The notes under the pieces are model-generated. The model did no database searches. It was given only the letters and a program-made list of their open reading frames with translations, and was not told the DNA's origin. Shown one piece after another: positions 32,604 through 44,072 of a stretch of 64,000 nucleotides of DNA (position 1 is the stretch's first letter; each line of letters starts with the position of its first letter). The DNA is taken from positions 6,076,001 through 6,140,000 of the forward strand of contig OX337229.1 in NCBI GenBank assembly GCA_946965045.2. The letters run 5' to 3'. The stretch comes from Epithemia pelagica. Its lineage: Eukaryota; Bacillariophyta; Bacillariophyceae; Surirellales; Surirellaceae. A program made the translations under genes and the position numbers.

Positions 32604-35093
32604 TTATAGTTTTCGTCTTCGTTTCTTGGCGTCGTGTGTGAGCTGCTTTCGTGCCGCCCGTTTCTTGGATAATCCGCCCTTGCCTTTTCCTTTGGTTCTG
32701 GCATCCGAACTGTACTTGCTCATCAAAAAGTTTTTGGTCCTCTTCTTTTCCACGTTCGTGGCGCCTCCATCTCGTCCCTTGGCCTCAAACTTGGCTCGTC
32801 CGGCCAAGGTCCGTTCCAGTCGTTCGGCCTTGTTTTGTCGTTTGCGCTTGGCTTCCGCCATAATGTCCTCTGGATTCACTACACCAGCAATGTGCAAATT
32901 GTCTTCACCCACACTTGCATCGTCCGAGAGTTCGTCCACCTCCTCGCCTCGTGCAATGGCACGTTTCCGTCGAGCGGCTTCTCTGGGATCGCGTTTGGCT
33001 CGGTTTTCTCGTTCTACAAGTTTGCGCATCTTTGCAAAATCTCGAGCTGTAAAAATACGGGTCGATGAAATGTCTTGTTTCAATTTCTCTCGTTCCTCCG
33101 AAGACAATTTGGACAAATCCAATGCCTTCACTTCCTTTTTACTCTCGTCCACAGTATCAAGGTTGACGAGTGTAGGCGCTTCTTCATCCTCGCTGTCTGC
33201 TTCAATCATGTCTTCGTTCACGCTTCCGTCGTCGTCGTCGGTTTGGTCCCCTTCAGCTTCACTGGCATCGTCTCCAGCTTCTTCTACCCCACTAGCAACT
33301 TCTTGCCATGAACCTTGGCTTTCGTCGTCGTCATCATCATCATCATCATCATCACTAGCATCGTCACCTCTCGACTGTTTTCGTGCGGCTTTCTTGGCTT
33401 CGTATTCGGCAAGTAGATCGGCCCCTTCGACTCCCTGAGCTACTTTGGTCTGACCATATCGAAGAGGCTTGGTACCCGCCTTGTACAATGCTGTTCCCTG
33501 TAGACCACGAGCCTTGCCTTGCAAGAGACTGGGATAGGTTTCTCGAATAAAATTGGTCCACCCCTTGCCTGCAATGGACACACTTCGATCGCGATGATTG
33601 GCAAAGGCGGCCAAATCTCGAACATAGGCTTCAATATCCATGGCCGATTGTCCTTGTGATTCCTTGCTTTCTTCAATGGAGAGCACGGAGGGCACACGAG
33701 CACAAATGGCTCGAGCCGCATTGATTCCCACCGCCATTTGTTCCTCGGAGCATCGTTCCGCGATAAAGTTGTGAGCAATCGTCTTGAGAATGCCATAGAC
33801 TTCATCGGGAGGCACGTATTCATGACACGCCTGTACCGTGTACGCTAGAACGGCCGTTACATTTCGTTGATGACCTCCCATGTATTTTTGCAAAAAGGGA
33901 TAGAGTGGGAGAAGCAACAATTCATGATTGCCCACGAGACGAGTAATGAAATTCACCATGAGAATTTTGGTATCGTATTTGATAGATCCAGCATTGCGCA
34001 GTCGCTTAAACACTGCCTCGGCTAGCCCCTGTGGATCTCGGAGAAGTTCAATGGCCGGAAAGAGCTTTTTGGAAGCTTCCACACCTTTATCTTCGTCCGG
34101 CGAGATATCGGTCCATTCGGCCTCATCCTTTTTTCGAAGAGCCTTTTTGCGGTTCTTGAGTTGTCGTTCCACATGTCTGGCATGTGCTTTGGTCTTTTTG
34201 GAGAAACTGTGATAATCAATCGAGTTTTTGTGATCCATCATTTCTTGAGTCTTTTGTTTGTCATCTTCGGCCATTTTTTCTTCAATTCCCAAAAAGAAGC
34301 GAATGGCCCGACACATGACGTTGGTATTCTTGGATTCCACGGCCGATGCGACAATGGCCACAGCACGGTCATCCGTCCACACATGACGTCGATACAATTC
34401 ACAGACCATATCGGTGGCACGCTTGGCGGCCATGTCCGTGGCCGAATCTTCGGCCGCATCGACCGTCCCGTGCGTGGTCACGACACGATGCAAAAAGGAT
34501 TGAATGGAACGATTCACTTTTTCTTCTCGTTTGCCATTTTTGTTCAGATTTCGGATATCATTCACCATGTGTTTGTAGAGCTGTGTTCGGAGTCCCTTGT
34601 CCGGTATGGTCGACAGGATGCGAAAAAACGACTCGAGGAGTTGCAGTGGTTGTACGGCGCCCTTATTTCGCATGAGAATGAGCGCCGAGACACAGGTTTT
34701 TCGAACTTCTCGATGTAATTGAAGAGCTGCGGTAGGCATGGAGCTTACATTTGCAATGGAACTTGCTGTGGTTGTGGTTCCTTCTCCCATTCCAGTGGCC
34801 GATCCGACCAACAAACTCAAGAGAATTCGTGCAATTTTATCGGATCCCTCTCCCTTATAAGAGCTACTGGAAACGGCAGCTGCGAATTGAATCAGTTCAA
34901 TCAAACTTTTGGAAGGTTCTGTTCCGGGTTGAAGTGCCAAGAGGCCCAGTTCCGACTCGAGACGACGAATCTGTGCATCGTAATCCTCACGATACCCCTC
35001 TGGATCTCGTTTGCAGAGATTTTGCAATTGCGGTAATTTGAGCGTGACATTTACTTTGGTCCCCGCTCCGGTAGACTCTCCTGGACCTCCCAT
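32604..35093 (-). CDS. SDA1, 60S ribosome assembly and export factor
   Basis: Nucleolar protein of the SDA1 (SDAD1) family, needed for pre-60S maturation and export and for G1 progression in yeast. Single exon, 829 residues from ATG 35093. The diagnostic N-terminus LPQLQNLCKRDPEGYREDYD is present near residue 18, followed by the alpha-helical NUC130/3NT-type region (RKTCVSALILMRNKGAVQPL, about 125) and the SDA1 domain. A long Asp run (SDDDDDDDDDDES, about 590) and Glu/Asp-rich linker separate the helical part from the conserved C-terminus (FTARDFAKMRKLVER; GVVNPEDIMAEAKRKRQNK), which ends in a basic KKRRRKL tail, as in the yeast and human proteins. Length is typical (yeast about 770). Confidence 0.94.
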   Translation of the reverse strand: MGGPGESTGAGTKVNVTLKLPQLQNLCKRDPEGYREDYDAQIRRLESELGLLALQPGTEPSKSLIELIQFAAAVSSSSYKGEGSDKIARILLSLLVGSATGMGEGTTTTASSIANVSSMPTAALQLHREVRKTCVSALILMRNKGAVQPLQLLESFFRILSTIPDKGLRTQLYKHMVNDIRNLNKNGKREEKVNRSIQSFLHRVVTTHGTVDAAEDSATDMAAKRATDMVCELYRRHVWTDDRAVAIVASAVESKNTNVMCRAIRFFLGIEEKMAEDDKQKTQEMMDHKNSIDYHSFSKKTKAHARHVERQLKNRKKALRKKDEAEWTDISPDEDKGVEASKKLFPAIELLRDPQGLAEAVFKRLRNAGSIKYDTKILMVNFITRLVGNHELLLLPLYPFLQKYMGGHQRNVTAVLAYTVQACHEYVPPDEVYGILKTIAHNFIAERCSEEQMAVGINAARAICARVPSVLSIEESKESQGQSAMDIEAYVRDLAAFANHRDRSVSIAGKGWTNFIRETYPSLLQGKARGLQGTALYKAGTKPLRYGQTKVAQGVEGADLLAEYEAKKAARKQSRGDDASDDDDDDDDDDESQGSWQEVASGVEEAGDDASEAEGDQTDDDDGSVNEDMIEADSEDEEAPTLVNLDTVDESKKEVKALDLSKLSSEEREKLKQDISSTRIFTARDFAKMRKLVERENRAKRDPREAARRKRAIARGEEVDELSDDASVGEDNLHIAGVVNPEDIMAEAKRKRQNKAERLERTLAGRAKFEAKGRDGGATNVEKKRTKNFLMSKYSSDARTKGKGKGGLSKKRAARKQLTHDAKKRRRKL

Positions 35094-35462
35094 GACAAAT
35101 GTATTACGTGTAGTGGTGGATCTCAATCGACCAGGGACAATCGATTCTCTCCATTGCCAACAAGGGTGTTTTGTTGTCGGTCAAAATTTGTTTGGACGGA
35201 TGGTGGATGGTCAGAGGCCCATAACCCATTATAGCCTCATTCATAGCATGGGTAGCTAGATCAGAAGCTTTTATGGGGTCAAGTCGATGCTTGAGAATGA
35301 GTATGGAGGTATGATGAGGGAATGACAATACGAAGAGAGTCATACATTGGAATCGAACGCCTGAAGAATTATAGATGTTCTACAATAGTGCCTATTCTAG
35401 AAAGAGAATGACCCACGTGTTCTGGCATGACCCACCACACCATCACCAACAACAAGAAGCAT
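35094..35462. other. Intergenic between SDA1 start and LtrA-like stop
   Basis: About 370 bases, presumably the SDA1 promoter and the 3' end of the neighbour. No repeats or small genes are seen. Confidence 0.5.
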
Positions 35463-37614
35463 TCACGATCGCAATCGTGCATTGAGATGATGCGCCATGC
35501 GTTCAATGGCTTCGGATTCCGTTTCTTCCGTTTCCATGGGACATGCGTACGACAAGATGACTCGCAAGGCCAATTGACACAAGACTCCGGCCAACCCCAT
35601 GGAGGCCAATTGGGCGGGATCCGTCATGTATTGCGAGACGGTGGCAATAAATCCAATCAAACACACTCTCAAGGCAATACTTGTGGCGGCCACCCATTGG
35701 GCCACTCGTTTTTCCTGGTGTTGTTCGTGCAATCGTCTCAACCAGGCCTGGGTGCCACCATGAGCAAGAATAGTGACATCCAAACAAAACCATACCAACG
35801 CCATGCTGCCACTAAAAAAGTGCGCAATTCGTTGTTGTCGATCCTCCGTTTCAAATCGCAAGGCCGAACTTGTGGATCCGGCCAAGAATCGTTCTTGCAA
35901 CAAGACCCACAAGTTTCGATGTGAATCTTCGTTTTCTTTTTCTTTGGCCAGATCGGCAAAGACAAATTCAAACAAGAACATTTTGTACGAGGTTCCCAAG
36001 ACAATGAGAGCGGCCGAATAGACCCACATGGCGAGGGTGAAAATGAGGGCAGCATCGCGGGACCGACGCAGGGCATGATTGTCGGGATTGTGTGGTTGCG
36101 ACCGAAAATGCAAAAATTCGAGGAGAATCACGGTCAGGAATCCGGAAAAAAAGGTTTGGTAGTACTCGTAACCTTCACTCAGGTCGACAATGAGCAAACT
36201 CAAGACACTGCAACAAGGAGCCATATATAGAGAGGAGATTCAATAGCGCTGAGACATTGCACCCAATGCAATCACAGTAGAAAAACATGCACCCCAGTGC
36301 GTACCTTTCTCCCAGAAGGAGCATGGTCCACTCGCCATAGCGATGGATGCAATAGTCAATGTTCATGGGCACCGTATACCTAGTATTCATAGAGAATCAA
36401 ACAATACAAATGAGCGACGCTTGTTTTGTTTTTGTTGCCGTTTGGGGACTCTGTTCTCTTCCATATGTGGTCATTGTAATACGTACTTTGTAAAATTGGC
36501 CGATACGGACGGTCGGGCAAAGACAAAGAGAACAAAAATACTCATAACCAACAGGCTGGCCATGGGCCCTGCCAGGGAAAGCCAAATGGCAATGTCGTCG
36601 TCGTCGTCATGTTGTGGTTCCGTCGTTTCGGCCACGATCCGGTGATACGACGAGTCGGTCTTTTGCTCGTGGTCTGGATGATTCTCGTCATTGTCATTGT
36701 TGCCGTAATATTCCAGGCCGGCATAGGTGGCCGATGCCACGGCCAACAAAAAGGAGGGACCACCCCAGATCAAATCGCGTTGGGTGGCATGGTAGGCTTC
36801 GGGAAACAATCCCTGAGTGTGAAACACGTGTTGACACAGCATGACTTCGGCCGATCGCAACAAATTGAGCAAGACGGCGAGGGCAATGCTGACACTGTAG
36901 GCAAACATGTCAAACTGATGAGCCAGTGCCGACAAAATGGGCACGGTCCGAATGTGCAACACGGCCGTGGCCAAGGGCAAGAGAGTGGCCACTTCATAGA
37001 GTCGATGAAAAATGTCGGGCACGACGTAAAAGCGGGACGCATACATCATTTTTTGCGTCCAAATATTCAAAATGGGAACAAAACAACCGGCCAAGTACAA
37101 GAGGCCTCGGGCACTGGGATCTTCTCGCAACAAATTGCCCAAATTGTCTAATAGCAGTAGTAGTGAGAATAGTAGAGGAGTGTAAGAATAAAAGAACAAC
37201 AACAATGGAACCATGACAGGACGTGAAATGAGAGAGCGAGATGCATGAGACACAAAAAACCAGGACGGTATATATATATTCGAGAAAACCTGCAGACTTA
37301 CAGGCAGCCGCAACATAGAACAAGTCAAAAAAGATATCTCCCCATTCCGTATGGGGAGCATGTTGATGATCAGACCATCGTTGTCGTTGTCGGGGAGGAC
37401 GATAAAACGGAAGACTGCCATGATTCTCCTCGTGATGATGATGATGGTGATGATGGTGGTGGTGATGATGGTGGGAACGGCGATTCTTGTTCGACCGATG
37501 AGTCATGATGGTGGTGGTGGTTGTGGGAGTTTGGTCCTCGTTGTCGTTGGGAGACTTTATCATCATACTTGTGGCAGGTTCGTTATCGAGACTTGGTGGC
37601 TGTTGCGACGCCAT
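35463..37614 (-). CDS. LtrA-like (low temperature requirement A) multipass membrane protein
   Basis: Four exons: 37302-37614, 36487-37147, 36305-36379, 35463-36207, GT..AG with matching phases, giving 597 residues. The LtrA family signatures appear only when spliced: WGDIFFDLFYVAAAYNLGN (spans the first junction) and YGEWTMLLLGE-SVLSLLIVDLSEG (spans the third). About ten hydrophobic segments are predicted by eye from residue 95 to the C-terminus, so it is an integral membrane protein. LtrA was named from cold-sensitive Listeria; its biochemical role is not established. The N-terminal 95 residues are hydrophilic and contain a run of 14 His (residues 48-61), unusual for the family and possibly metal-binding. 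A cytosolic-loop His/Asp-rich segment (HPDHEQK..DDDDD) lies between membrane segments. The ATG at 37614 is the first in frame. Confidence 0.85.
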
Positions 37615-38124
37615 ACTAGTGTCTTCTCTTGTTTCCTGTCATCCAGGCTTACCATGGGAAGTAACGACTGACCGGCATTCGAGGTTCAAAGTCCATCGTA
37701 TGAGGCTGCCTGATGATGATTGATTTTGGTATTCGCTCATTGTGCCGCCATATCCATATGCGTGTGTGGATGGTGTGTCTGTCCGGGTTCCACCATGACG
37801 GAATTTGAGTCCCGCTCTAATTGTCCTTTTGATGTCTCAATGAAAACGCGACCAAAAGTCCCTTCAGTCGCGGATGTCACAACCACCAAACGTGGCCATG
37901 ATGTCCGCCCGTTCGTATCCATCACGACCACGCCACAACAGAATCTAAGAAGCTTTTCGGCAGAGGCGTGACCATCCCGATTGTATCATCAACATACACC
38001 ATTCAAAATCAGGAGGAGTAACAGCAATAGCTATCCACAAGCAAAAGAGAGATTATTCTGGTCGACCAACAAGAACCATCAAACAACCGAACATCATCAT
38101 CATTCATCCTCATTCATCCGTATC
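37615..38124. other. Divergent intergenic region, LtrA-like and SGNH genes
   Basis: About 510 bases with promoters of both genes presumed inside. The plus frame of the SGNH gene is open back to 37981 but without ATG. No other feature is seen. Confidence 0.5.
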
Positions 38125-40194
38125 ATGCCTCGTTCGTTGTCGTCGTCGGTGTGGTCATGGGCGCAACGAGTACGAACCGTGGTGCAATCCCCTCCTCGAT
38201 GGGTACTGGGTGTGGTGGTGGCGACACCGGTCTTGGGCTTTATGCAAGGGACGGCCTTGTTGTTGGATTATCGCAAACACTATCTCAATGTTCCCTATCC
38301 ACTCTCTCCCAGTCAAGGCTTGGTGGTGGCCGTCGACGAACGAACACATAAAAACAAAACGACCAAACAAACGCCAGAATCGTCATCATCATCCCATTCT
38401 CATCGACAAGGACAAGAACGAAAACAACCCTTGTATTCTTCCTTGGCTCAATTTTTGCAATCCCATCATGGTGGTACCAATGGTCGTGGTCGTTCTCCCC
38501 CCACGCCCCTTCGGTTGCTCGTGATTGGTGATTCGTTGGCGGCCGGAGTGGGTGTCATGCAAGGTGCCACACCGGTCCTGCCGGAAAGTATTGCGCGCAC
38601 CTTGTCGCAACACTTTAATGGACGACCCGTCTATTGGACCTGTATTGGCCGTCCGGGAGCCTTGTTGCCCGAAATTTTGCACAAGATTGAAACGCATACA
38701 TCACAACAACACTACGACAATGACAATGACAAGGACGAACTCAACACGACGACAACGCACAAGGTCTTGTTGTGGAATCCCATTACCGTCGTGGGACCAC
38801 CGACGGTCAAGGAACGCTTGTTTCATCGCATGTATTGCATTGAAGAATGGTGGAAGAATCGAAAATTACAACCAGCACAACGACAACGACATCAAGAGCC
38901 ACAACCACCAATCTCCAGGGACCAGGAGGAGGCGGCAACTTCCAATCTGCAGAAAGATCCTCCCAAGAGCAATCCAATTCTCCAGTGGTGGAGCCTCCTT
39001 CGCGAAGATGCTCGTACCTTTGTCAAGGCGTGCCAAGGAGAATTGGAAGACGACGACGATGATGACGATGACGATTTGTTGTTGGAGGGCCAGGACAAGG
39101 GCGAACCAAATGCCTCCCAATCATCCTCCTCCTCGCTCCCCCATCGATCTGCGGTATGGAAACGACGACGGTTACAGCGACGCTTGTCGTCTCGTCAATG
39201 GGAGGAATTGTCCATGCAGGGCGACTATTATGACATTGCCGTCGTCTTGACGGGTCCCAATGACTTGAAACATGTCTGGTTGCCCTTCATGTTTCGTCAT
39301 TCGTCTACGGGAGAGGATGATGATGGAAAGACAGTTCCCGAACGGTTGCAAAAGGTCGTGCAAGCCCTTCGAGCGCGCATGAAATCGCCCCTGCGGAACC
39401 CATCCAGAAATACAAATACTACGACGGCAGCCAACGACAACCATGCAACAAGCACCACAACTGAAAGTGAGACCGACGATAAGAGCGATACTCGTTCCAC
39501 CAAAGTTGCGACGACTGGTATATGTGAGACAAGAGGCTCGACAATGCATCCACCAACTAGCGCCCGACCATTGGTGGTCTTTCCCGCGGCTCCGATTGCC
39601 TTGGTGCCGCAGCTTCGATCGGTACCCATGCGCTGGTTTGTCTTTGCCATTTTCAATCGTTTGGAAAATACCAAGAAACAATTGGCGGAACAATATCCGG
39701 GTGAAATTGTCTTTGTCGAATCGCCGCCCGTTGAACTCTTTTCAGCCGTCCAAGAGGGCAAGGGGGAATTGTATGAAGATATTCAAGCCCAAGAAGTTTT
39801 GCTCAAACTCACCAGTGTCACACGACGCTTTCAAGAACAATTTGATGCCAAAATCAAGGAATATCGGGACAAGTGGGCCCAACGAATTCAACGACAAGCA
39901 CGACGTCGTGCCAAGGACACAACGGCCGGCTCTCCGGAGGGTACGGATACTACCGACAATAATGACGACGATGATGATGACGACGAGGACAATGAGGAAT
40001 CGGGTGGATACAATCATCCCGATGAATTTTATCCCGATTATGACAAGACCAAATCCCTCAAAGCACTGTCCATCCTGTCCTTGGATCAATTGCATCCCAG
40101 TGATGAAGGATATGAGATTTGGGGACGGCACATTGCCAGTACCGTCCTCAAGCATTGGAATCCAACCTCCGATGAGAGTGAAAGTGATGGGTAA
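38125..40194 (+). CDS. SGNH/GDSL-family hydrolase with N-terminal membrane anchor
   Basis: Single exon, 689 residues from ATG 38125. A hydrophobic segment at about 29-46 (VLGVVVATPVLGFMQGTALLL) suggests a signal anchor. SGNH blocks are in order: LLVIGDSLAAGVGV (about 130, nucleophile Ser), IGRPGA (block II Gly), GPNDL (about 377, block III Asn) and DQLHPSDEGYEIWG (about 653, block V Asp..His). The catalytic set is therefore complete, and esterase or lipase activity on an unknown ester is likely. Long Asn/Asp/Gln/Ser insertions, including an Asp run near 312, separate the blocks and make the protein about twice the usual length of the family. The C-terminus is acidic. Confidence 0.85.
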   Translation: MPRSLSSSVWSWAQRVRTVVQSPPRWVLGVVVATPVLGFMQGTALLLDYRKHYLNVPYPLSPSQGLVVAVDERTHKNKTTKQTPESSSSSHSHRQGQERKQPLYSSLAQFLQSHHGGTNGRGRSPPTPLRLLVIGDSLAAGVGVMQGATPVLPESIARTLSQHFNGRPVYWTCIGRPGALLPEILHKIETHTSQQHYDNDNDKDELNTTTTHKVLLWNPITVVGPPTVKERLFHRMYCIEEWWKNRKLQPAQRQRHQEPQPPISRDQEEAATSNLQKDPPKSNPILQWWSLLREDARTFVKACQGELEDDDDDDDDDLLLEGQDKGEPNASQSSSSSLPHRSAVWKRRRLQRRLSSRQWEELSMQGDYYDIAVVLTGPNDLKHVWLPFMFRHSSTGEDDDGKTVPERLQKVVQALRARMKSPLRNPSRNTNTTTAANDNHATSTTTESETDDKSDTRSTKVATTGICETRGSTMHPPTSARPLVVFPAAPIALVPQLRSVPMRWFVFAIFNRLENTKKQLAEQYPGEIVFVESPPVELFSAVQEGKGELYEDIQAQEVLLKLTSVTRRFQEQFDAKIKEYRDKWAQRIQRQARRRAKDTTAGSPEGTDTTDNNDDDDDDDEDNEESGGYNHPDEFYPDYDKTKSLKALSILSLDQLHPSDEGYEIWGRHIASTVLKHWNPTSDESESDG

Positions 40195-40918
40195 TTGACC
40201 GAATAACAACACGGACGGAATCCACTGCTCACGGACTGCGTCCGATTCGGTTGCCAGCGGATCATCTGTGCTGGATATAGCATTCTGGAGCGATTTGTAT
40301 AAGATTGGAAATTGCACTCGCTTTGAAACCGCGCTATCATACGCCAAGTGTCAAGGGCATGAGATATCGGGTAAGCAACCTTGGCAAAAAACGGATTGAA
40401 TGGAGAGCCACGAGTTCTTCTTCTTCTTCTCTGGCTGGTATGTTGTGTAATATGCTGTGTCACGGATACCCAGTCTCGGACCACCCACGGATATGTTATG
40501 TGCATTTCATCATCATGTCGTTGGCTCTCTCATATGGGCTTTGTGGATATCTATATCTATGGGGTCTCATCACTCACCATCTCATTCGTCCTCAATGGAA
40601 CAAATACCTCTATAGTCTACAAGCCGTGGATGATGTTTGCATCAAGGGGTCGCATATGAGACGCTTTTATGGAACACGTGTACCTACGTGGAAAATTTCA
40701 CTCGGAAGCTCATCATCGATTCGTCCCCCAATTTTTTTGGCATGGAGGGACAGCAAACGCCGTCGCATCATTGATGTGGGTGTCAATGTCAGAATCACAA
40801 ACAAGACAGTCCAAATCCATTCGGATCTTGTCACCGAAGAAACCAACCACTCGAGTATTGTTTCATAATATCCAGTCAGGGTGGCTTTGAATGTTGACAA
40901 ACAAGCACACACAGTATC
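40195..40918. other. Intergenic upstream of malate synthase
   Basis: About 720 bases. A 187-codon frame (40305-40868) begins with TTG, has no matching family, and sits where the malate synthase promoter and 5' UTR should be, so it is not called. Confidence 0.5.
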
Positions 40919-42648
40919 ATGTTGGAATTCCAGTCCGAAGTCTTTAACGTACAAGTGTTGGGACCGTCGTCGTCCGATGCGGCTGCCGAAATCTTGACCA
41001 AGGATGCTCTACGATTGATCGGTCATTTGCATGTCCAGTTTGATGGTCGTCGCAAGGCCTTGTTGGAAGCCCGCAAGTGTCAAGCCACCTTGTTGGATGT
41101 GGGTCAAACACCCCACTTTCTTTCCGACGATCATCCCTCCAAGGAACCCACGTGGAAGTGCGCATCCATTCCACCCGACATTCAAGATCGACGGGTCGAA
41201 ATTACGGGTCCGGTCGACCGCAAAATGGTCATTAATGGTTTGAACAGTGGTGCCAATGTGTACATGGCCGACTTTGAAGATTCCACCAGTCCCACGTGGA
41301 CCAATATTGTGCAAGGGCAAGTAAATTTACGAGACGCTGTTCAAGGAACGATTGAGTATACCAATCCGACGAATGGCAAGGAATACAAGCTCAAGGAAAC
41401 GACGGCCGTCTTGTTTGTTCGTCCGCGAGGCTGGCATTTGGACGAAGCTCATATCCATGTCAATGGCAGTGTCGTATCCGGCTCCTTGGTCGATTTTGCG
41501 CTCTACTTTTATCACAATGCCGCACGGCTTGTGGCCAAGGGATCCCGTCCGTACTTTTATCTACCCAAACTGGAATCGCACAAGGAAGCCGCCTTGTGGA
41601 ATGATGTCTTTTGTGCGGCGCAACAATTTCTCGGTGTTCCGTTGGGAACGATTCGCGCCACGGTCCTGTTGGAAACCATTACGGCTGCCTTTGAAATGGA
41701 GGCCATTTTGTACGAGTTGCGTCATCATTCGCTTGGTTTGAATTGTGGTCGTTGGGATTACTTGTTTTCCTACATTAAAAAATTCAAGCATCATACCGAC
41801 AAGATTGCCCCCGATCGACGTCACTTGACCATGACAACACCACTCATGCAAGCCTATGTCCACAAATTGATTGCCACGTGTCACCAACGAGGGACCTTTG
41901 CCATGGGAGGTATGTCGGCTGCCATTCCCATTCGACATGATCCGGAAGCGAATGCCATTGCCATGCACAATGTCGAACAAGACAAGTTGCGCGAAGTTCA
42001 AGCGGGGGTAAGTTGTGTTGCTACTATCCTGTAGAAACGGGTATACCTGCTCTCACAATGTTGCTCGTGTGTGTTCATTGTTGGCTCCCATAGCACGATG
42101 GTACCTGGGTGGCCCATCCCGACTTGGTGCGTGTGGCCAAGGATGTGTTTGACACGCACATGAAGAAGGGGCCGAATCAGATTGACACCAATCCAGGAAC
42201 TGTCCAAGGAAGCACCATTGGAGAAGAGGACTTGCTACGATTGCCCGAAATTGCTGCGGGCGAGGCCATTACCAGTGCCGGTTTGGACAAGGGCATTAGT
42301 ATTGTCTTGGCCTATACCGAGGCGTGGTTACGAGGGGTGGGTTGTATCCCTCTGTACAATTCCATGGAAGATGCGGCGACGGCCGAAATTAGTCGCGCGC
42401 AAATTTGGCAATGGCGGGTCCACGGTGTCTTGACCCAAGACGATGGACAAGTGATTACTGGATCTCGCATTTCGTCACTGATTGGAGAACATGTTTCGCG
42501 AAATAACCAGAATTCCAAGCAAGGAGGAGATGGCAAATGGATCTTGGCGGGCAAACTGGTGAATGACATGCTCAATGCTCCAGTCATGGACGACTTTTTG
42601 ACAAGTGTTTGTTACCCCTACATTGTGCAAACGTGCGACGACGACTGA
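40919..42648 (+). CDS. Malate synthase
   Basis: Condenses glyoxylate with acetyl-CoA to malate in the glyoxylate cycle, allowing net carbon gain from fatty acids. Two exons, 40919-42007 and 42094-42648, separated by an 86-bp GTAAGT..TAG intron; 547 residues, normal for the A-type enzyme. Key blocks: VYMADFEDSTSPTW (about 118), RPRGWHLDEAH (about 169), and the family signature ETITAAFEMEAILYELRHHS followed by LGLNCGRWDYLFSY (about 257-291). AGHDGTWVAHPDLV is restored across the splice. The catalytic Arg and Asp positions of the family fall in conserved blocks. The protein ends CDDD: the usual peroxisomal SKL-type signal is absent and no N-terminal presequence is evident, so location is open. 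It is followed by ispF on the same strand after 294 bases. Confidence 0.95.
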
Positions 42649-42942
42649 GACTTGTGTGTTTGTGGAATGGTGTATCATTGTATACGATGGGATCCATAAT
42701 ATACTAGGAGAACTTTAGTTTCATTTTGCTTTCCTCCAGTCTCTGTATATAGAGCTATAGATACACGGTAGCTTTCTCCTTTCCAGACATAGCAACGCCT
42801 CAATGAGGGACCCCAAAATTTGAAGGACCAACTGCGACCACCGCCCCCAACATGGGCGTCACCAATCCCCAAACTTCTGTTCTCCCCCATTCTCGCAAGT
42901 ACGTGTTCTTTGTTTCCGACGGCTTCAACATAATAGACAGAG

Positions 42943-43683
42943 ATGACCATGACGATGAGGCTGATTCACACATTGATTCTCTGCAATGTGGTACAATTGG
43001 TGCCAGGGTTTGTCTTGACAGCCAGTGGCTCCACGCCATCCAAAAGTGTCTCATCATCGGCGCTCTTTGCTTCCACGTCGGAACCAGTGACGGACGATCT
43101 ACTGAAACCAACCTACGAGATTGAAAAGATACCCCTCCGCATTGGACATGGGTTTGACATTCACCGCATGGCTCCTATTGAGGAAGCGGGACAACCCGTT
43201 GTCATTGGTGGAGTCGTGATTGATCATAAACCATTGAAATGGACCGATGCCGAAGGCAAATATGTCGAAAAGGGTGGCATTTACGAGAGTGAATTGGGTG
43301 TGGTAGCCCACAGCGATGGGGATGTGATTTATCATTCCATTGTCGATGCCATTTTTGGAGCACTGACCTTACCAGATATTGGCCAAGTGTTTCAAGATAC
43401 GGATCCGCGATGGAAAGGATGCGATAGTAGTAAATTCATGGAACATGCACTGGAGGTGATGAAAGGCCATGGTTACCGAATTGGTAATATTGACGTGACA
43501 TTGATCCTGGAACGTCCCAAAGTTGCTTCCTTCAAGCCTCAAATGAAGGAGAATATTGTAAGCTTACTGGAAACAACGCCTGGACGAGTGAATATCAAGG
43601 CTCGAACGCATGAACGAGTAGATTCGGTGGGAGAGCTTCGAAGTTTGTCGTGTCACGTTGTTGTAACACTGGAATTGGCATAG
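42943..43683 (+). CDS. 2-C-methyl-D-erythritol 2,4-cyclodiphosphate synthase, plastid-targeted
   Basis: Fifth enzyme of the plastid MEP (non-mevalonate) isoprenoid pathway; converts CDP-methylerythritol 2-phosphate to MEcPP, releasing CMP. Single exon, 246 residues from ATG 42943. The first 22 residues form a signal peptide (RLIHTLILCNVVQLVPG) followed by FVLTASGSTPSKS, a Phe-led, Ser/Thr-rich transit region as in diatom plastid precursors. The mature enzyme starts near residue 62 with RIGHGFDIHR (Zn ligands Asp and His), then AHSDGDVIYHSIVDAIFGAL, DTDPRWKG and NIDVTLILERPK. The C-terminal THERVDSVGE corresponds to the family TTE(K)LGFxGR-type substrate loop. Its length and order are typical. 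Three ATGs lie close together at the start; the first is taken. Confidence 0.95.
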   Translation: MTMTMRLIHTLILCNVVQLVPGFVLTASGSTPSKSVSSSALFASTSEPVTDDLLKPTYEIEKIPLRIGHGFDIHRMAPIEEAGQPVVIGGVVIDHKPLKWTDAEGKYVEKGGIYESELGVVAHSDGDVIYHSIVDAIFGALTLPDIGQVFQDTDPRWKGCDSSKFMEHALEVMKGHGYRIGNIDVTLILERPKVASFKPQMKENIVSLLETTPGRVNIKARTHERVDSVGELRSLSCHVVVTLELA

Positions 43684-44072
43684 ACTTTGGAGCAACTACA
43701 CTCCAGACGAATTTGTAGAGTGATCCATTTTTACTATAGGATTGGAAGCACAGTGTTACGGACTCGTAGAGATAACAGATCCACGGATATCTTGTTTTGT
43801 AAACGCCTTGTTCCTTTTGACAGTCTAAACCAATCGCTGATACTGACAGAGGTCTGTCTGGTTACTTTTTATTCTACACACATTGTCACAAACTTCGAGA
43901 CTTGGTTGTTCTTCAGACCAGGTTCTGTACTACTACTATACACAGTTTGCCCCGCATCATACACTTCAAAGGGATCGCAGTATGCCACGACACGGTCGAA
44001 ATCGCAACGAGAGACCTGCAGAGTTTTACAGCGATTCTCGTTGCTTGGAATCCCCTCGTGTCGTCCATTTTC
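43684..44072. other. Convergent 3' region between ispF and bZIP
   Basis: About 390 bases, with overlapping short frames only and no recognisable gene. Confidence 0.5.

Noticed and set aside
40305-40868. 187-codon frame upstream of malate synthase
   Set aside because: Starts at TTG, lacks any domain and occupies the promoter/5' UTR position.
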